DNA from: Clostridium sp. 26_22
Lineage (GTDB): Bacteria; Bacillota; Clostridia; TANB77; CAG-508
Length of the DNA stretch: 64,000 nucleotides
NCBI GenBank assembly: GCA_001916005.1
Contig: MNRP01000055.1
Location: forward strand, 176,410-240,409
Reading direction: 5' to 3'
Position numbers and translations under genes: made by a program. The notes below the pieces were generated by a model. It did not search any database. It had not been told where the DNA came from and saw nothing but the letters and a program-made list of their open reading frames with translations. Positions 46,310 through 55,041 of this stretch are shown here, in pieces; position 1 is the first letter of the stretch, and the number at the start of each line of letters is the position of its first letter.

Positions 46310-47068
46310 ATGTTAAAAATTAAAAGATTCCTGGAATATAGAAAATGTTTTTCTTGTGGACAAGAATTCCTTTCATATGATGTTGAAAAAATAAATAATA
46401 AAGATTATATATGTCAAATTTGTAAAATTGGACATGGTTATTCAACAAAAAATCATAATTACAAAGGAAAACAAAGTAAAACTAGTTTTTCATTTGAATT
46501 TGAAACATCAAGCAGATCAAACTCATTATTTGAACTTACAAAATATAATTTTATTGGCTGTTTTGATGGGAGTATTAGTGGACTTGAATGGAAATCACCT
46601 ATTTATTATAGTCGAAAAAGCTTCCATACCATTTGCAGAAAAATTGATAAATTTTCCAAATTTGTTGGAAACAGTTGTGGTACACATCTTCATGTTTCAA
46701 CATTGTATAAAGACAAAATGAATAAATACAAAAGAGAATTATTCCAACCAATTTTAAATGAAATGAAAAATGATAAAAGAAAAACAATAAAATTTTGGGG
46801 AAGATATTTTGGACGTTATTGTCTAGGAGAAATATGTGAATATAATAGATACAATTCTTTCAATACATTTTCTAGTGTAGAAACTTTAGAATTTAGATTA
46901 TTAAAGTTTATAAATGCAGAACAGTATATTAGGGCTTGTGATTTTTGCATTGATACAACTAGATATATAAATAGTTTTATTGGAAATGAAGACTTTAATG
47001 AAGAAAATGCCAAAGAAATTGGAGAAAATATTGCAAAAAAATACAGGGAGGTTATAAAAGATGTGTAG
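46310..47068 (+). CDS. Amidoligase (COOH-NH2 ligase of the glutamine-synthetase fold)
   Basis: 252 aa from ATG 46310 with AGGAAGGAG. A zinc-ribbon-like start (CFSCGQEF, CQIC) precedes the catalytic domain: SFEFETSSRSNSLFELTK, GCFDGSISGLEWKSP, CGTHLHVS and VETLEFRLLKF, the order of acidic and His residues seen in amidoligases. These enzymes form amide bonds between carboxylates and amines. It overlaps the amidotransferase gene by 8 bases; such pairs are known from comparative genomics of mobile elements. Confidence 0.75.
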   Translation: MLKIKRFLEYRKCFSCGQEFLSYDVEKINNKDYICQICKIGHGYSTKNHNYKGKQSKTSFSFEFETSSRSNSLFELTKYNFIGCFDGSISGLEWKSPIYYSRKSFHTICRKIDKFSKFVGNSCGTHLHVSTLYKDKMNKYKRELFQPILNEMKNDKRKTIKFWGRYFGRYCLGEICEYNRYNSFNTFSSVETLEFRLLKFINAEQYIRACDFCIDTTRYINSFIGNEDFNEENAKEIGENIAKKYREVIKDV

Positions 47069-47793
47069 ATTGCTATTAATGAATAAACAAGGAGAAAAAG
47101 AAATAGATAAAATATATGGTTTAGACAGCTATTTGAAGTATTTAGAAAAACAACTAGGTGGACACGGAAATCGGTTTTGCTCTAATGAAAAACAAAAAAA
47201 TAATAAAAGTTGAAAAAGGTGTTAATTTAGATGTACGAAATATAGCAAAAATATTAAGAAATACAGATTATGACTGGGCTTTATTTCACACCCGTTTAGC
47301 TTCAATGGGAAACATATGTGATCAAAATTGTCATCCATTTAGAAGAAAAGATGTTGTAATGGCTATGAATGGAACAGAAAAATCAGTAAACTTTTTAAGC
47401 AAAATAAGAGATATTACAGATACGGAGGCTATTTTAGAAACAATAGATAAATATAATTTAAGTTTAGCAGCTTTAAAAAATTTTAGTAGTATTTTTGTTG
47501 GATTTTTTAATGGAAAACCATTTGTTGTTGCTGACAATATTTATAATATAAAGGTTTTAAATAATAAGAAAAATAAAGCATTAGTATTTGCATCAAGTTT
47601 TCCAACAAAATTCAAACATAACATTTATAAGCCAACTGAAAATTTTATTTGGACAAGTGGAGAACTTCCAAGTACGTTTGAAAAATATAAAAGAAAATAT
47701 ACTCGTTTAAAATATTTTAGTGATTATATATATCATAAAGATCTATATGAACAATGCTATATTGAAGCATTAGAAAAAGGAGGAATAAATTAA
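47061..47793 (+). CDS. Class II glutamine amidotransferase, interrupted at CGG
   Basis: Starts MCRLLLMNKQG with Cys2 available as the N-terminal nucleophile. At codon 38 (47172) CGG breaks the frame, which stops 14 codons on. A +1 shift gives GGHGNGFALMKNKKIIKVEK and continues through WALFHTRLASMGNICDQNCH and VVMAMNGTEKSVNFL to 47793, total 243 aa. This is a minimal GATase-II domain releasing ammonia from glutamine, very likely for the overlapping amidoligase. Confidence 0.75.
47172..47174 (+). other. CGG recoding site 7 (glutamine amidotransferase)
   Basis: AAT CGG TTT TGC runs to TGA 14 codons later. AAT (C) GGT TTT GCT restores Asn-Gly-Phe-Ala in the conserved GHGNGFA segment. Confidence 0.85.
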
Positions 47794-48278
47794 TGATATA
47801 TAAATTTAATGTTCAAGATAAAAGAGAAATAAAAAAACTAACAAATAGTAAAAGATTTTCCAAATATCCAAGCATGTTTTTAAGAAATACTTGTGAAGTA
47901 AGAGTGAACCCCGATGATGGTTTTAAGAAGGATAAATTTATTTTATATAGTAAAACTAATAATTTACCAAGAAAAATATATCTTTATGGAAAAAAGACCA
48001 AAATAGATGAAGAAAACGACATTTATTTAAATTATTGGTTAGAGGTATTTCTAAAAACAGTTGAAGAAGGAAATTTATGCAAATATGATTTTGAGAAAAG
48101 TGATTCAAAACTAGAGTTATGTATTGGATTACCATCTAAATATAGAGTATATGCTTTTAATTATTCAAGATGGACAAGAAAAAATATTATTGAATTTTTA
48201 TCTTGTTTGTTTGATTGCGATTTAGAAATATTAGATTATGAACAGCAAGATCTATTAGATAATTTAATGATAGCTTAA
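47793..48278 (+). CDS. Uncharacterised partner of the amidoligase/amidotransferase pair
   Basis: 161 aa, start overlapping the amidotransferase stop by one base. CEVRVNPDDGFKKDKFILYS, KIYLYGKKTKIDEENDIYLN and LELCIGLPSKYRVYAFNYSR suggest a compact beta-rich domain. I know no function. Tight coupling suggests it is the third component or the modified substrate of the amide-forming system. Confidence 0.5.
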   Translation: MIYKFNVQDKREIKKLTNSKRFSKYPSMFLRNTCEVRVNPDDGFKKDKFILYSKTNNLPRKIYLYGKKTKIDEENDIYLNYWLEVFLKTVEEGNLCKYDFEKSDSKLELCIGLPSKYRVYAFNYSRWTRKNIIEFLSCLFDCDLEILDYEQQDLLDNLMIA

Positions 48279-48295
48279 AAATGGAGGAAAAAGAT

Positions 48296-48592
48296 ATGGA
48301 TAAAAAATATGAAGCAATTTTTATTATAAAAAATAATGAAGATATAGAAAAGGTAGAAGAAGTTATTGATAAAATAAACAATATGGTTATTTCAGAATAT
48401 TGTGATATTTTTCATAAAGATAAAATGGGAGTTAGAAGATTAGCATATGAAGTTAAACATGAAAAAGAAGGATTTTACTATTTGATTAATTTTAAAACTC
48501 AAAATGAAAATCAAGAAATTGGTAAAATTTCGGTTAAAATAAACACAATAGAAGAAGTTCTAAAACATATAATTATTAGATTGGAAGATTAA
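48296..48592 (+). CDS. Ribosomal protein bS6-like protein
   Basis: 98 aa from ATG 48296 with GGAGG. DKKYEAIFIIKNNEDIEKVE, KDKMGVRRLAYEVKHEKEGF and YYLINFKTQ match bS6 along its length. It is followed by ssb, the order of the chromosomal rpsF-ssb-rpsR operon, so the pair may have been captured together. No rpsR follows. It may act as a decoy or translation-linked regulator rather than a main ribosomal protein. Confidence 0.8.
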   Translation: MDKKYEAIFIIKNNEDIEKVEEVIDKINNMVISEYCDIFHKDKMGVRRLAYEVKHEKEGFYYLINFKTQNENQEIGKISVKINTIEEVLKHIIIRLED

Positions 48593-48632
48593 TAACAAAA
48601 TTAAAAACATAAATAGGAAGGAAGTAAAAAAT

Positions 48633-49052
48633 ATGAATAAAGTAATTTTAATGGGAAGATTAACAAAAGATGTAGAAATTAGATATACACAAACCAATAA
48701 TACAGCAGTAGCATCATTTAATTTGGCTGTAAATAGAAGATTTGTAAAAGAAGGAGAAGAAAGACAAGCAGATTTCTTTAATATAGTTGCTTGGGGGAAA
48801 CTTGGAGAATTTTGTAGTAAGTATTTCAAAAAAGGACAACAAGTTGGAATAATTGGAAGATTACAAACAAGAAATTGGGAATATGAACAAGGACAAAAAC
48901 ATTATGTAACAGAAGTAGTTGCTGAAGAAGCCTATTTTGCAGACAGTAAAAAGAATTCTGAAGATTCTAATGACCCTTTTTCTAATAATACATTTGGAGA
49001 AAATAATGGAAGTGATTTTGGAATTACATCTGATGATGATTTACCATTCTAA
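48633..49052 (+). CDS. ssb: Single-stranded DNA-binding protein
   Basis: 139 aa, complete SSB: NKVILMGRLTKDVEIRYTQT, the OB-fold with DFFNIVAWGKLGEFCSKYF, and the acidic C-terminal tip DDDLPF that recruits partner proteins. AAGGAAG precedes the ATG. SSB genes are typical of leading regions of conjugative elements. It likely works with ERF and the primase. Confidence 0.95.
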   Translation: MNKVILMGRLTKDVEIRYTQTNNTAVASFNLAVNRRFVKEGEERQADFFNIVAWGKLGEFCSKYFKKGQQVGIIGRLQTRNWEYEQGQKHYVTEVVAEEAYFADSKKNSEDSNDPFSNNTFGENNGSDFGITSDDDLPF

Positions 49053-49072
49053 AAGAACAAAATAAGTGAAAT

Positions 49073-49103
49073 AAAGAAGTAGCAAAGTAAATGCTACTTC
49101 TTT
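49073..49103 (+). terminator. Terminator after ssb
   Basis: AAAGAAGTAGCA (49073-49084) is perfectly complementary to TGCTACTTCTTT (49092-49103). Confidence 0.75.
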
Positions 49104-49134
49104 AACTATAAAAAATATATGAAAGGATAAAAAA

Positions 49135-50016
49135 ATGCAAAGTGTAATTAGTTATAAAGAAAGAGGAAAATATGGTAATTCAAACTATCGTGGAAATTGT
49201 TCAGGATATGTTATTAAAGATTTAATAGAACAATTTTACCCAAGTTCAAAACCACGAAAATTTGTTGAAATATTTTCAGGTGGAGGAACTGGTTTTGATG
49301 TTGCAAAAGAATTAAATATACAAAATAGTGTGCATCTTGATTTGAATAATGGTTGGGATGCACTAATAGATGAAATACCAACTGGTTCTGATTTTGTATT
49401 TTCACATCCACCATATTGGGATATTGTAAAATATGAAAAACAAAGAGGAGAATATAAAAAAAATGATTTATCAAATAATATGAGCTATGAAGAATTTATT
49501 AGAAAGTTAGATATAGTTAATGAAAAAATATATCATTCTCTTATAACTGGTGGAAGACATATAACTTTAATTGGTGATATAAGAAAAAATGGTAAGTATT
49601 ATAGTATTTTAAAAGACATGAAATGGTTTGGAGAATTAGAGAGTCATATAATAAAAATACAACATAATTGTTTTTCTGATAAAAAGATTTATAGTAATAA
49701 TTCTTTTATAGCCATTAAACATGAACATATATTAGTTTTTAAGAAGAACAAAATATGGATTTTTAATACAAAAGTAACCAATACAATTAAAGAAAATATT
49801 ATGAATTTAACAGAAATTACCTGGAGAGATTTAATACAAGCAACGTTGGAGTTTTTAAATAATAAAGCAAGTGTGGAACAAATTTATAATATTTTAAAAG
49901 AATCAAAAAAAGCACAAAATAATAATTTTGTAAGAGAAAAAATAAGGCAAACATTAAATAGTAATAGTAATTTTAAAAAGAATGGTGATGTTTGGTACTT
50001 ATGTATAGAAGTTTGA
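49135..50016 (+). CDS. DNA methyltransferase (N4/N6 type)
   Basis: 293 aa. SAM-binding FVEIFSGGGTGFDVAKEL and catalytic SHPPYWDIVKYEKQ (an S-x-PPY variant) are present near residues 43-60 and 87-100. Its C-terminal about 70 residues resemble a winged helix (WRDLIQATLEFLNNKASVEQ). It probably modifies element DNA against host restriction. AAAGGAT precedes the ATG. Confidence 0.7.
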   Translation: MQSVISYKERGKYGNSNYRGNCSGYVIKDLIEQFYPSSKPRKFVEIFSGGGTGFDVAKELNIQNSVHLDLNNGWDALIDEIPTGSDFVFSHPPYWDIVKYEKQRGEYKKNDLSNNMSYEEFIRKLDIVNEKIYHSLITGGRHITLIGDIRKNGKYYSILKDMKWFGELESHIIKIQHNCFSDKKIYSNNSFIAIKHEHILVFKKNKIWIFNTKVTNTIKENIMNLTEITWRDLIQATLEFLNNKASVEQIYNILKESKKAQNNNFVREKIRQTLNSNSNFKKNGDVWYLCIEV

Positions 50017-50035
50017 TTATAAAAATTAAAATTAG

Positions 50036-50062
50036 AAGAGAGAAAAAAGGTCTCTCTTTTTG
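50036..50062 (+). terminator. Terminator-like hairpin
   Basis: AAGAGAGA (50036-50043) pairs with TCTCTCTT (50051-50058), followed by T, just before the next ribosome site. Confidence 0.7.
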
Positions 50063-50076
50063 GATTGGAGAAAAAA

Positions 50077-50748
50077 ATGAAATTTAAAATAAAAGATGAA
50101 TATAAAAAATTTTGTGAACTATTAGATTTTGGACACGGAAAATATGATATAAGGGACGTGTTTAAGGATTTTGTTATTATGTTAGCAATATCAATAAAAA
50201 ATAGCGTTTCATATAAGCAAGATGATGAAGATATATATTTGGGAATAATAAAAAAATATGAAAAAAATGAAAGAGAACATTTTATTGAAATGGCATGTGA
50301 ATTAATAAAAATATATTTTTATTCTAAAGAAATTAAAGATGTATTAGGTGAAATATATACACAAATTGGGGCTATATCAAAAGCCAATCAACAATTTTTT
50401 ACGCCGTATCATATAGCAAGAGCAATGGGAAGAATGATACTTGACAAAGGTGAAATAACTAAAAAAGAATATATAAAAGTATATGATCCAACTTGTGGCA
50501 GTGGGGTATTACTATTAGGCTATATAAATGAATTAAAAGACAGTAATATTGATTATGAAAATAAAGTATTGGCTGTTGCCAGAGATATAGATTTTGTATG
50601 TATTTGTATGACATATATACAACTTTCGATATATAAGATTCCAGCAATAGTTATCTTAGGAGACTCAGTACTTAATGAAGTAAATAAAATTTTTTGCACA
50701 CCAGAATTTGCCTTAGGAGGATGGGATAAAAAATTGGAAAGGATGTAA
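50077..50748 (+). CDS. HsdM-like N6 DNA methylase lacking the NPPY motif
   Basis: 223 aa from ATG 50077 (TTGGAG just upstream). QQFFTPYHIARAMGRMIL and VYDPTCGSGVLLLGYINE are the HsdM-type SAM-binding region, and CMTYIQLSIYKIPAIVILGD follows. The catalytic (N/D)PPY is missing and the protein ends GGWDKKLERM. Such short forms are frequent in phages and ICEs and may be decoys or act with a partner. Confidence 0.65.
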   Translation: MKFKIKDEYKKFCELLDFGHGKYDIRDVFKDFVIMLAISIKNSVSYKQDDEDIYLGIIKKYEKNEREHFIEMACELIKIYFYSKEIKDVLGEIYTQIGAISKANQQFFTPYHIARAMGRMILDKGEITKKEYIKVYDPTCGSGVLLLGYINELKDSNIDYENKVLAVARDIDFVCICMTYIQLSIYKIPAIVILGDSVLNEVNKIFCTPEFALGGWDKKLERM

Positions 50749-50753
50749 ATAAA

Positions 50754-51266
50754 ATGAAATTAGTATTTAGTTTGGCAGTTATTACAAGAAATAATCAAAA
50801 AATAGAAGATTTAATAAAGCCATATATGAGAAATAATGAAGACCTATCATTATGTATAAAAGAACATAGAAATTATATATCAGGTATTATATATGGAGAT
50901 TTTGATGGAAATTATGATAGCAAAACATTATTAGTAAAAACAGAAAAAACAGATTGTATTTGGTGTTCAAGTGCAAAAATAAAAGATGTAGAATGGGAAA
51001 AAATGGTTGAATTAGAAAATGAAAAATTACAACAAATAGGCGTTGATATAGTAAATAATGGAGTTAATCTTGAAAAAAGGTTCGGATTCACAAATTCGAT
51101 TATTACTCCAGATGGCATTTGGCATGGAATGATTCCATTAAATATACTAGAAATTGGATTTGAAAATCAAAAAACATGTGAAAATTATATTAAAGATTAT
51201 TATACAAACTATATTAAACCATATGAAGATGATGGAAAAATAACGATATTAAGTTGCAATATTTAG
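50754..51266 (+). CDS. Leading-region protein, paralogue of the 52489 gene product
   Basis: 170 aa. NSIITPDGIWHGMIPLN in the middle and KITILSCNI at the end match the 52489-53284 product (VLTPDGEWNEPGLMGWWG and RLTIVDCHI). The pattern recurs in uncharacterised mobile-element proteins. The frame here is intact. Function unknown; two paralogues flanking ArdC hint at a role soon after DNA entry. Confidence 0.55.
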   Translation: MKLVFSLAVITRNNQKIEDLIKPYMRNNEDLSLCIKEHRNYISGIIYGDFDGNYDSKTLLVKTEKTDCIWCSSAKIKDVEWEKMVELENEKLQQIGVDIVNNGVNLEKRFGFTNSIITPDGIWHGMIPLNILEIGFENQKTCENYIKDYYTNYIKPYEDDGKITILSCNI

Positions 51267-51278
51267 GAGGAAAATAAA

Positions 51279-51563
51279 ATGGTAAAAGGAGTAAAAGATT
51301 TTGTTATTGATGCAAAGAAAATAATAAAAAAGGAAAAAATAAAAATAAATGAATTACATGAAGAAATTGCTGAATATGAAGCATTAATATGTGTAATAGG
51401 ACAAACAGAGGCAGCAGGACATGTAAAATATTATAGAGAAAAAATAAACCAATGTTATTCTAAAATTGAAAGCAGTTTAGAAAATATAAAGAATAGTCAA
51501 GATAGAATTGCTACAATGAAAGCAATAGATAAAATTATCAAAAGGAGTGAAAGAAATGCTTAA
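51279..51563 (+). CDS. Small coiled-coil protein
   Basis: 94 aa with GGAGG. Almost entirely helical and charged (IKKEKIKINELHEEIAEYEA, ESSLENIKNSQDRIATMKAI). No family recognised. It overlaps the ArdC gene start by 8 bases. Confidence 0.5.
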   Translation: MVKGVKDFVIDAKKIIKKEKIKINELHEEIAEYEALICVIGQTEAAGHVKYYREKINQCYSKIESSLENIKNSQDRIATMKAIDKIIKRSERNA

Positions 51564-52426
51564 AAATAAAATTAGTTATGCTAAATTATTAGAAGGCGTT
51601 CAAAAAGTAATAGAAAGAGGAGATTACATAGATTTTCTAAAATCAGTAAAAAGATTACAAAATAATTATAGTTTTAGGAATAGTCTACTTGTATATGTTC
51701 AAAATCCAGATGCAACAATTGTAAAGGGATTTTGTGATTGGAATAAACTTCGGAAGAGGAGTTAAGAAGAATCCTAAAACAATTTTTATCTATATACCTA
51801 TTAAAACAAAAAGAGTAAAAGCAATTAATGGACAACAAAATATGAATGGAAAAGAAGAAAAGGAACGTAGCGAAAATGGGACAGTTGAGATAATAGAAGG
51901 TATTAGTTATAAAAGAGTAGCAGTATATGATATAGGAGATACATATATAAAAAAAGAAAATAAAAGAATACCAATATTAGATGATAATCTGGATTCCAAC
52001 AATACGGAGCAGTTATATAATATGTTACTAGAAATTTCACCAGTGCCTGTATTAACAGAAGAGATAAATGGAATTAAAAAAGGATATTTCAGTAAAAAAG
52101 AACAGAAAATTGTATTAAAAAAAAGTTTATCACAAGATGATAAAACAGCAGTTTTAATACATGAATTGTGTCATTGTCTATATGATGATTTTGTATATAA
52201 AACAGAAAGAAATAAAAGTGAGATATTCGTTGAAAGCGTTGCTTTTTTAGTGGCAGATTATTTTGGACTAGATACTTCATGTTGCAGTTTTGGATATATA
52301 ACTAATTGGGCCAATAATGACATAAAAGAATTTATGAATTTGTCTAACAAAATAAAAGAAACTGCTGATAAATTCATAGAATTAATAAAAAATAATGATT
52401 ATAAGCAGGAAAAAATTAGTGCATAA
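51556..52426 (+). CDS. ArdC-like antirestriction protein with zincin domain, interrupted at CGG
   Basis: ATG 51556 with AAAGGAG. The N-terminal ArdC ssDNA-binding domain (YSFRNSLLVYVQNPDATIV, KGFCDWNKL) reaches CGG at codon 66 and stops after three more codons. A +1 shift continues NKLGRGVKKNPKTIFIYIPI and a metallopeptidase domain with HELCH (VLIHELCHCLYDDFV), total 289 aa. ArdC proteins protect incoming single-stranded DNA from restriction. A typical leading-region gene. Confidence 0.78.
51751..51753 (+). other. CGG recoding site 8 (ArdC-like)
   Basis: CTT CGG AAG AGG AGT TAA ends the frame; CTT (C) GGA AGA GGA restores Leu-Gly-Arg-Gly of the ArdC core. Confidence 0.85.
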
Positions 52427-52437
52427 AAATATTACTG

Positions 52438-52475
52438 AAATATAGTAAAATCAATAGTTTACTATATTTTTTTGA
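52438..52475 (+). terminator. Terminator after the ArdC-like gene
   Basis: AAATATAGTAAA (52438-52449) pairs with TTTACTATATTT (52458-52469), followed by T. Confidence 0.8.
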
Positions 52476-52488
52476 GAGGAGAAAAGGT

Positions 52489-53284
52489 ATGAGTCATTTT
52501 TCAGTATCAGTTTTTACAGATGAAAATACGACTGTTGAAGATTTATTGGAGTCATTTGATGAAAATCTGGAAGTAGAAAAATATGTAAGAACAACAAAAA
52601 AAGAATTAATACAAGAAGGGAAAGAAAGAATAAGGTATTTAAAGAAAATATATAAAATGTACAAGAAAGATAAAAGAAAGTATAGAAGAGAACATTTTAA
52701 TAATATTCAACATTTGAAATTTATAAAAACAGTACCATCAATGGCAAAATGGAATGATGAAAAGATATACAAATATGAAATTAGGTTTTATAAAGAAGAT
52801 GAGATAACAGAAGATGGAGGAATATATTCAACATATAATCCAAAATCAAAATGGGATTGGTATGAAATTGGTCGGAAGATGGTCTAATATGTTGATAGTT
52901 CCAAAACATAAATCACAAAAAGATATAGATTTTTTAAATGCTGATAAAATAATAAGAAAATCATTAAAAATAAAAGGTCAAGAAAGACAAGAAATTATAA
53001 TATTAAAAGATGGGAAATCAGCTTATTATAAGTGTGTCAATTCAGCATTAGTAAAAGATATAAAATGGAATTTAATGAAAAAATTAATTGATAATAATCC
53101 ATTTTATACATATGCAGTTTTAACCCCTGATGGAGAATGGAATGAACCTGGACTGATGGGATGGTGGGGCATATCAAGTGCAACACCTGAAGAAGAAAAT
53201 GAATTTAATAAAAATTATGAAAATAATTTTATAAAAACTGCGAATCCTGAATGGAGACTAACTATTGTGGATTGTCATATATAA
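52489..53284 (+). CDS. Leading-region protein (paralogue of the 50754 product), interrupted at CGG
   Basis: GAGGAG precedes ATG 52489. MSHFSVSVFTDENTTVEDLL starts a two-part protein; CGG at codon 129 (52873) is followed by a stop three codons later. A +1 shift gives WDWYEIGGRWSNMLIVPKHK and runs to 53284, total 264 aa. The second half contains VLTPDGEWNEPGLMGWWG and ends RLTIVDCHI, as in the 170-aa paralogue. The family is widespread on phages and ICEs but its function is unknown to me. Confidence 0.65.
52873..52875 (+). other. CGG recoding site 9 (52489 gene)
   Basis: GGT CGG AAG ATG GTC TAA ends the frame; GGT (C) GGA AGA TGG restores Gly-Gly-Arg-Trp, joining both halves of the family. Confidence 0.85.
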
Positions 53285-53305
53285 GGTTACAGAAGAGGTG
53301 AAAAA

Positions 53306-54401
53306 ATGAAACAGCAAGAAATATTAAAAAAACTTAGTATTATAAATGTAAAAAACAAACTTGGATTAGAAGAATTGTTTTCAAAAAAAGATATAATATA
53401 TGTCAAATGTCCATTTTGTAATTCTGAAAAAGGGACTATGAAATTAAATGTTACTAATAATAGTTATATTTGTAAAAACTGTGAGGCAAGAGGATATGCT
53501 ATCGGACTATATGCTAAATGTAATTATATTTCTAATAAAGAAGCATATCATAAATTAATCAACTGTGATGCAGATATTAGTAATAATTTAGTAACATCAA
53601 CTACAACAAATACAAAGAAAAATGATGAAGAACTTGATATTGTATATCAAGCTTTTTTAGATAGTTTAATACTTGATTCTAACCATACTATGAAATTATT
53701 GCAATATGGATTTTCTATTGAAGAAATAGAAAGAATTGGATTTAAAACAATACCAACAAAAGATAGTCAAAAAGTAGAAATATGCAGAAAACTAATAGAA
53801 AAAGGAATTGATTTAGATGGAATTCCAGGATTTTATAGAGATAAAAAATTTAGATGGAATTTTAAATCACATGAAGGCATATTTATTCCAATTTTTCAAA
53901 ATTGTAAAATTATTGCTTTAAGAATTCATTTAGACAAAGAATATAATACAGATACAACAGACATATGGTTTAGTAGTAGTCAAGATAATAATGGAACTAA
54001 ACAAAATAATAATATTATGGTTATATATCCTGAAAATAATAGAATACAAATAATGAGTGATAATCAGGAAAATAGAGATATTATTGTAGTATCTGAAATG
54101 ATTTTGGCTTATAAAATAGCATCAAGATTTAAGAACAATATTATAATTCGGAGTACCAAATGTTATTCCAAAAACTGAAATGAAAAAAATAGAAAGAATA
54201 CAAGGTATTAATAATGTTTATGTTGTAATGGATTCACATACAATACTTCATAATTCAGAAAATTTATTATCATGTTTAAATAAAAAATATGGTGAGGATA
54301 ATGTTAAATTATGTGTTTCTTTAAATAATGGTAATATTCCTAGTGAAATTGAAAATAATTTTAATTCTAGAAATGAAAGTATTATTGAAAATATAGCATA
54401 A
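53306..54401 (+). CDS. DNA primase-like protein (CHC2 zinc finger plus Toprim), interrupted at CGG
   Basis: AGAGGTG precedes ATG 53306. Zinc finger VKCPFCNSEKG with ICKNCEARGYAIGLY (residues about 34-70); a middle domain with GIFIPIFQNCKIIALRIHLD; a Toprim-like part beginning IIVVSEMILAYKIAS. CGG at 54149 (codon 282) would stop nine codons later. The +1 frame reads IIIIGVPNVIPKTEMKKIER and ends at 54401, total 364 aa. It would prime the complementary strand after transfer. Confidence 0.75.
54149..54151 (+). other. CGG recoding site 10 (primase)
   Basis: ATT CGG AGT in the zero frame; ATT (C) GGA GTA CCA restores Ile-Gly-Val-Pro within the Toprim core. Confidence 0.85.
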
Positions 54402-54418
54402 ATAAGAGGTGAAAAATA

Positions 54419-54568
54419 ATGAAACATAGAAAAGTTAGATTTGCTATGACTGATGAAGAATTAAAAATTTTAAGAGAAAGTATTGATTATGCTAAAAATC
54501 TTGATATTTTTAAAGAAGACAAGAAAAGACAAAATAGCAAAACAAAAAAAATAAAAAAAGTAGCTTAA
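54419..54568 (+). CDS. Small basic protein
   Basis: 49 aa, with AGAGGTG 9 bases before the ATG. MKHRKVRFAMTDEELKILRE then a Lys-rich tail. A hairpin ATATAGAG/CTCTATAT (54571-54599) follows. Unknown function. Confidence 0.45.
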   Translation: MKHRKVRFAMTDEELKILRESIDYAKNLDIFKEDKKRQNSKTKKIKKVA

Positions 54569-54628
54569 TTATATAGAGTGGTCATTGGCTGCTCTATATA
54601 AAATATAAAGAAGAAAGAGGTAAAAAAT

Positions 54629-55027
54629 ATGTTTATAATTAGTAAAGAAAAAAGAGTTGCAAATCAAATAAGAGAAAGATTATATCAGAGAGGATTTAAA
54701 GTAGAAACAAAATTTTCTAAAAATACAAAAAGTGTGTATTTAGTGATAGATAATGGAGCATGTTCTTCAATTAGAATAAGCGACCATAAAAATTATAAAA
54801 ACAATAGTAAATATAATGTCATAAAAAATTACCAAGGAAGGAAAACCGAATTCAATAATGGAAAGACAAAAATATTTTATAATTTTCATATGATAGGAAG
54901 ATTAATTGCTGATGTTGAAAGTGAAAGATCTAACAGAATTTTACGATATGGATATAGAAACTATAAGATAATTAGAGATAAAGAAAAAATGGATGAAAAT
55001 TATATTTATTATAGAAAAGCAGCGTAA
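54629..55027 (+). CDS. Uncharacterised basic protein
   Basis: 132 aa with GAGG upstream. KEKRVANQIRERLYQRGFKV and NGACSSIRISDHKNYKNNSK suggest a small alpha/beta domain that could bind nucleic acid. No family recognised. Confidence 0.5.
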   Translation: MFIISKEKRVANQIRERLYQRGFKVETKFSKNTKSVYLVIDNGACSSIRISDHKNYKNNSKYNVIKNYQGRKTEFNNGKTKIFYNFHMIGRLIADVESERSNRILRYGYRNYKIIRDKEKMDENYIYYRKAA

Positions 55028-55041
55028 TAGGAGGAATAAAA

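Noticed and set aside
9749..54151. The split transfer genes as ordinary pseudogenes or assembly errors
   Set aside because: Ten independent breaks that all fall on an in-frame CGG, all need the same +1 correction, all restore Gly, and show no other damage except one T-run are not what decay or random sequencing error produces. I keep the artefact option open until reads are inspected.
9760..54160. CGG read simply as another amino acid (for example Trp or Gln) in the zero frame
   Set aside because: Reassignment alone would not help, because the zero frame still ends after a few codons; the conserved protein continues only in the +1 frame.
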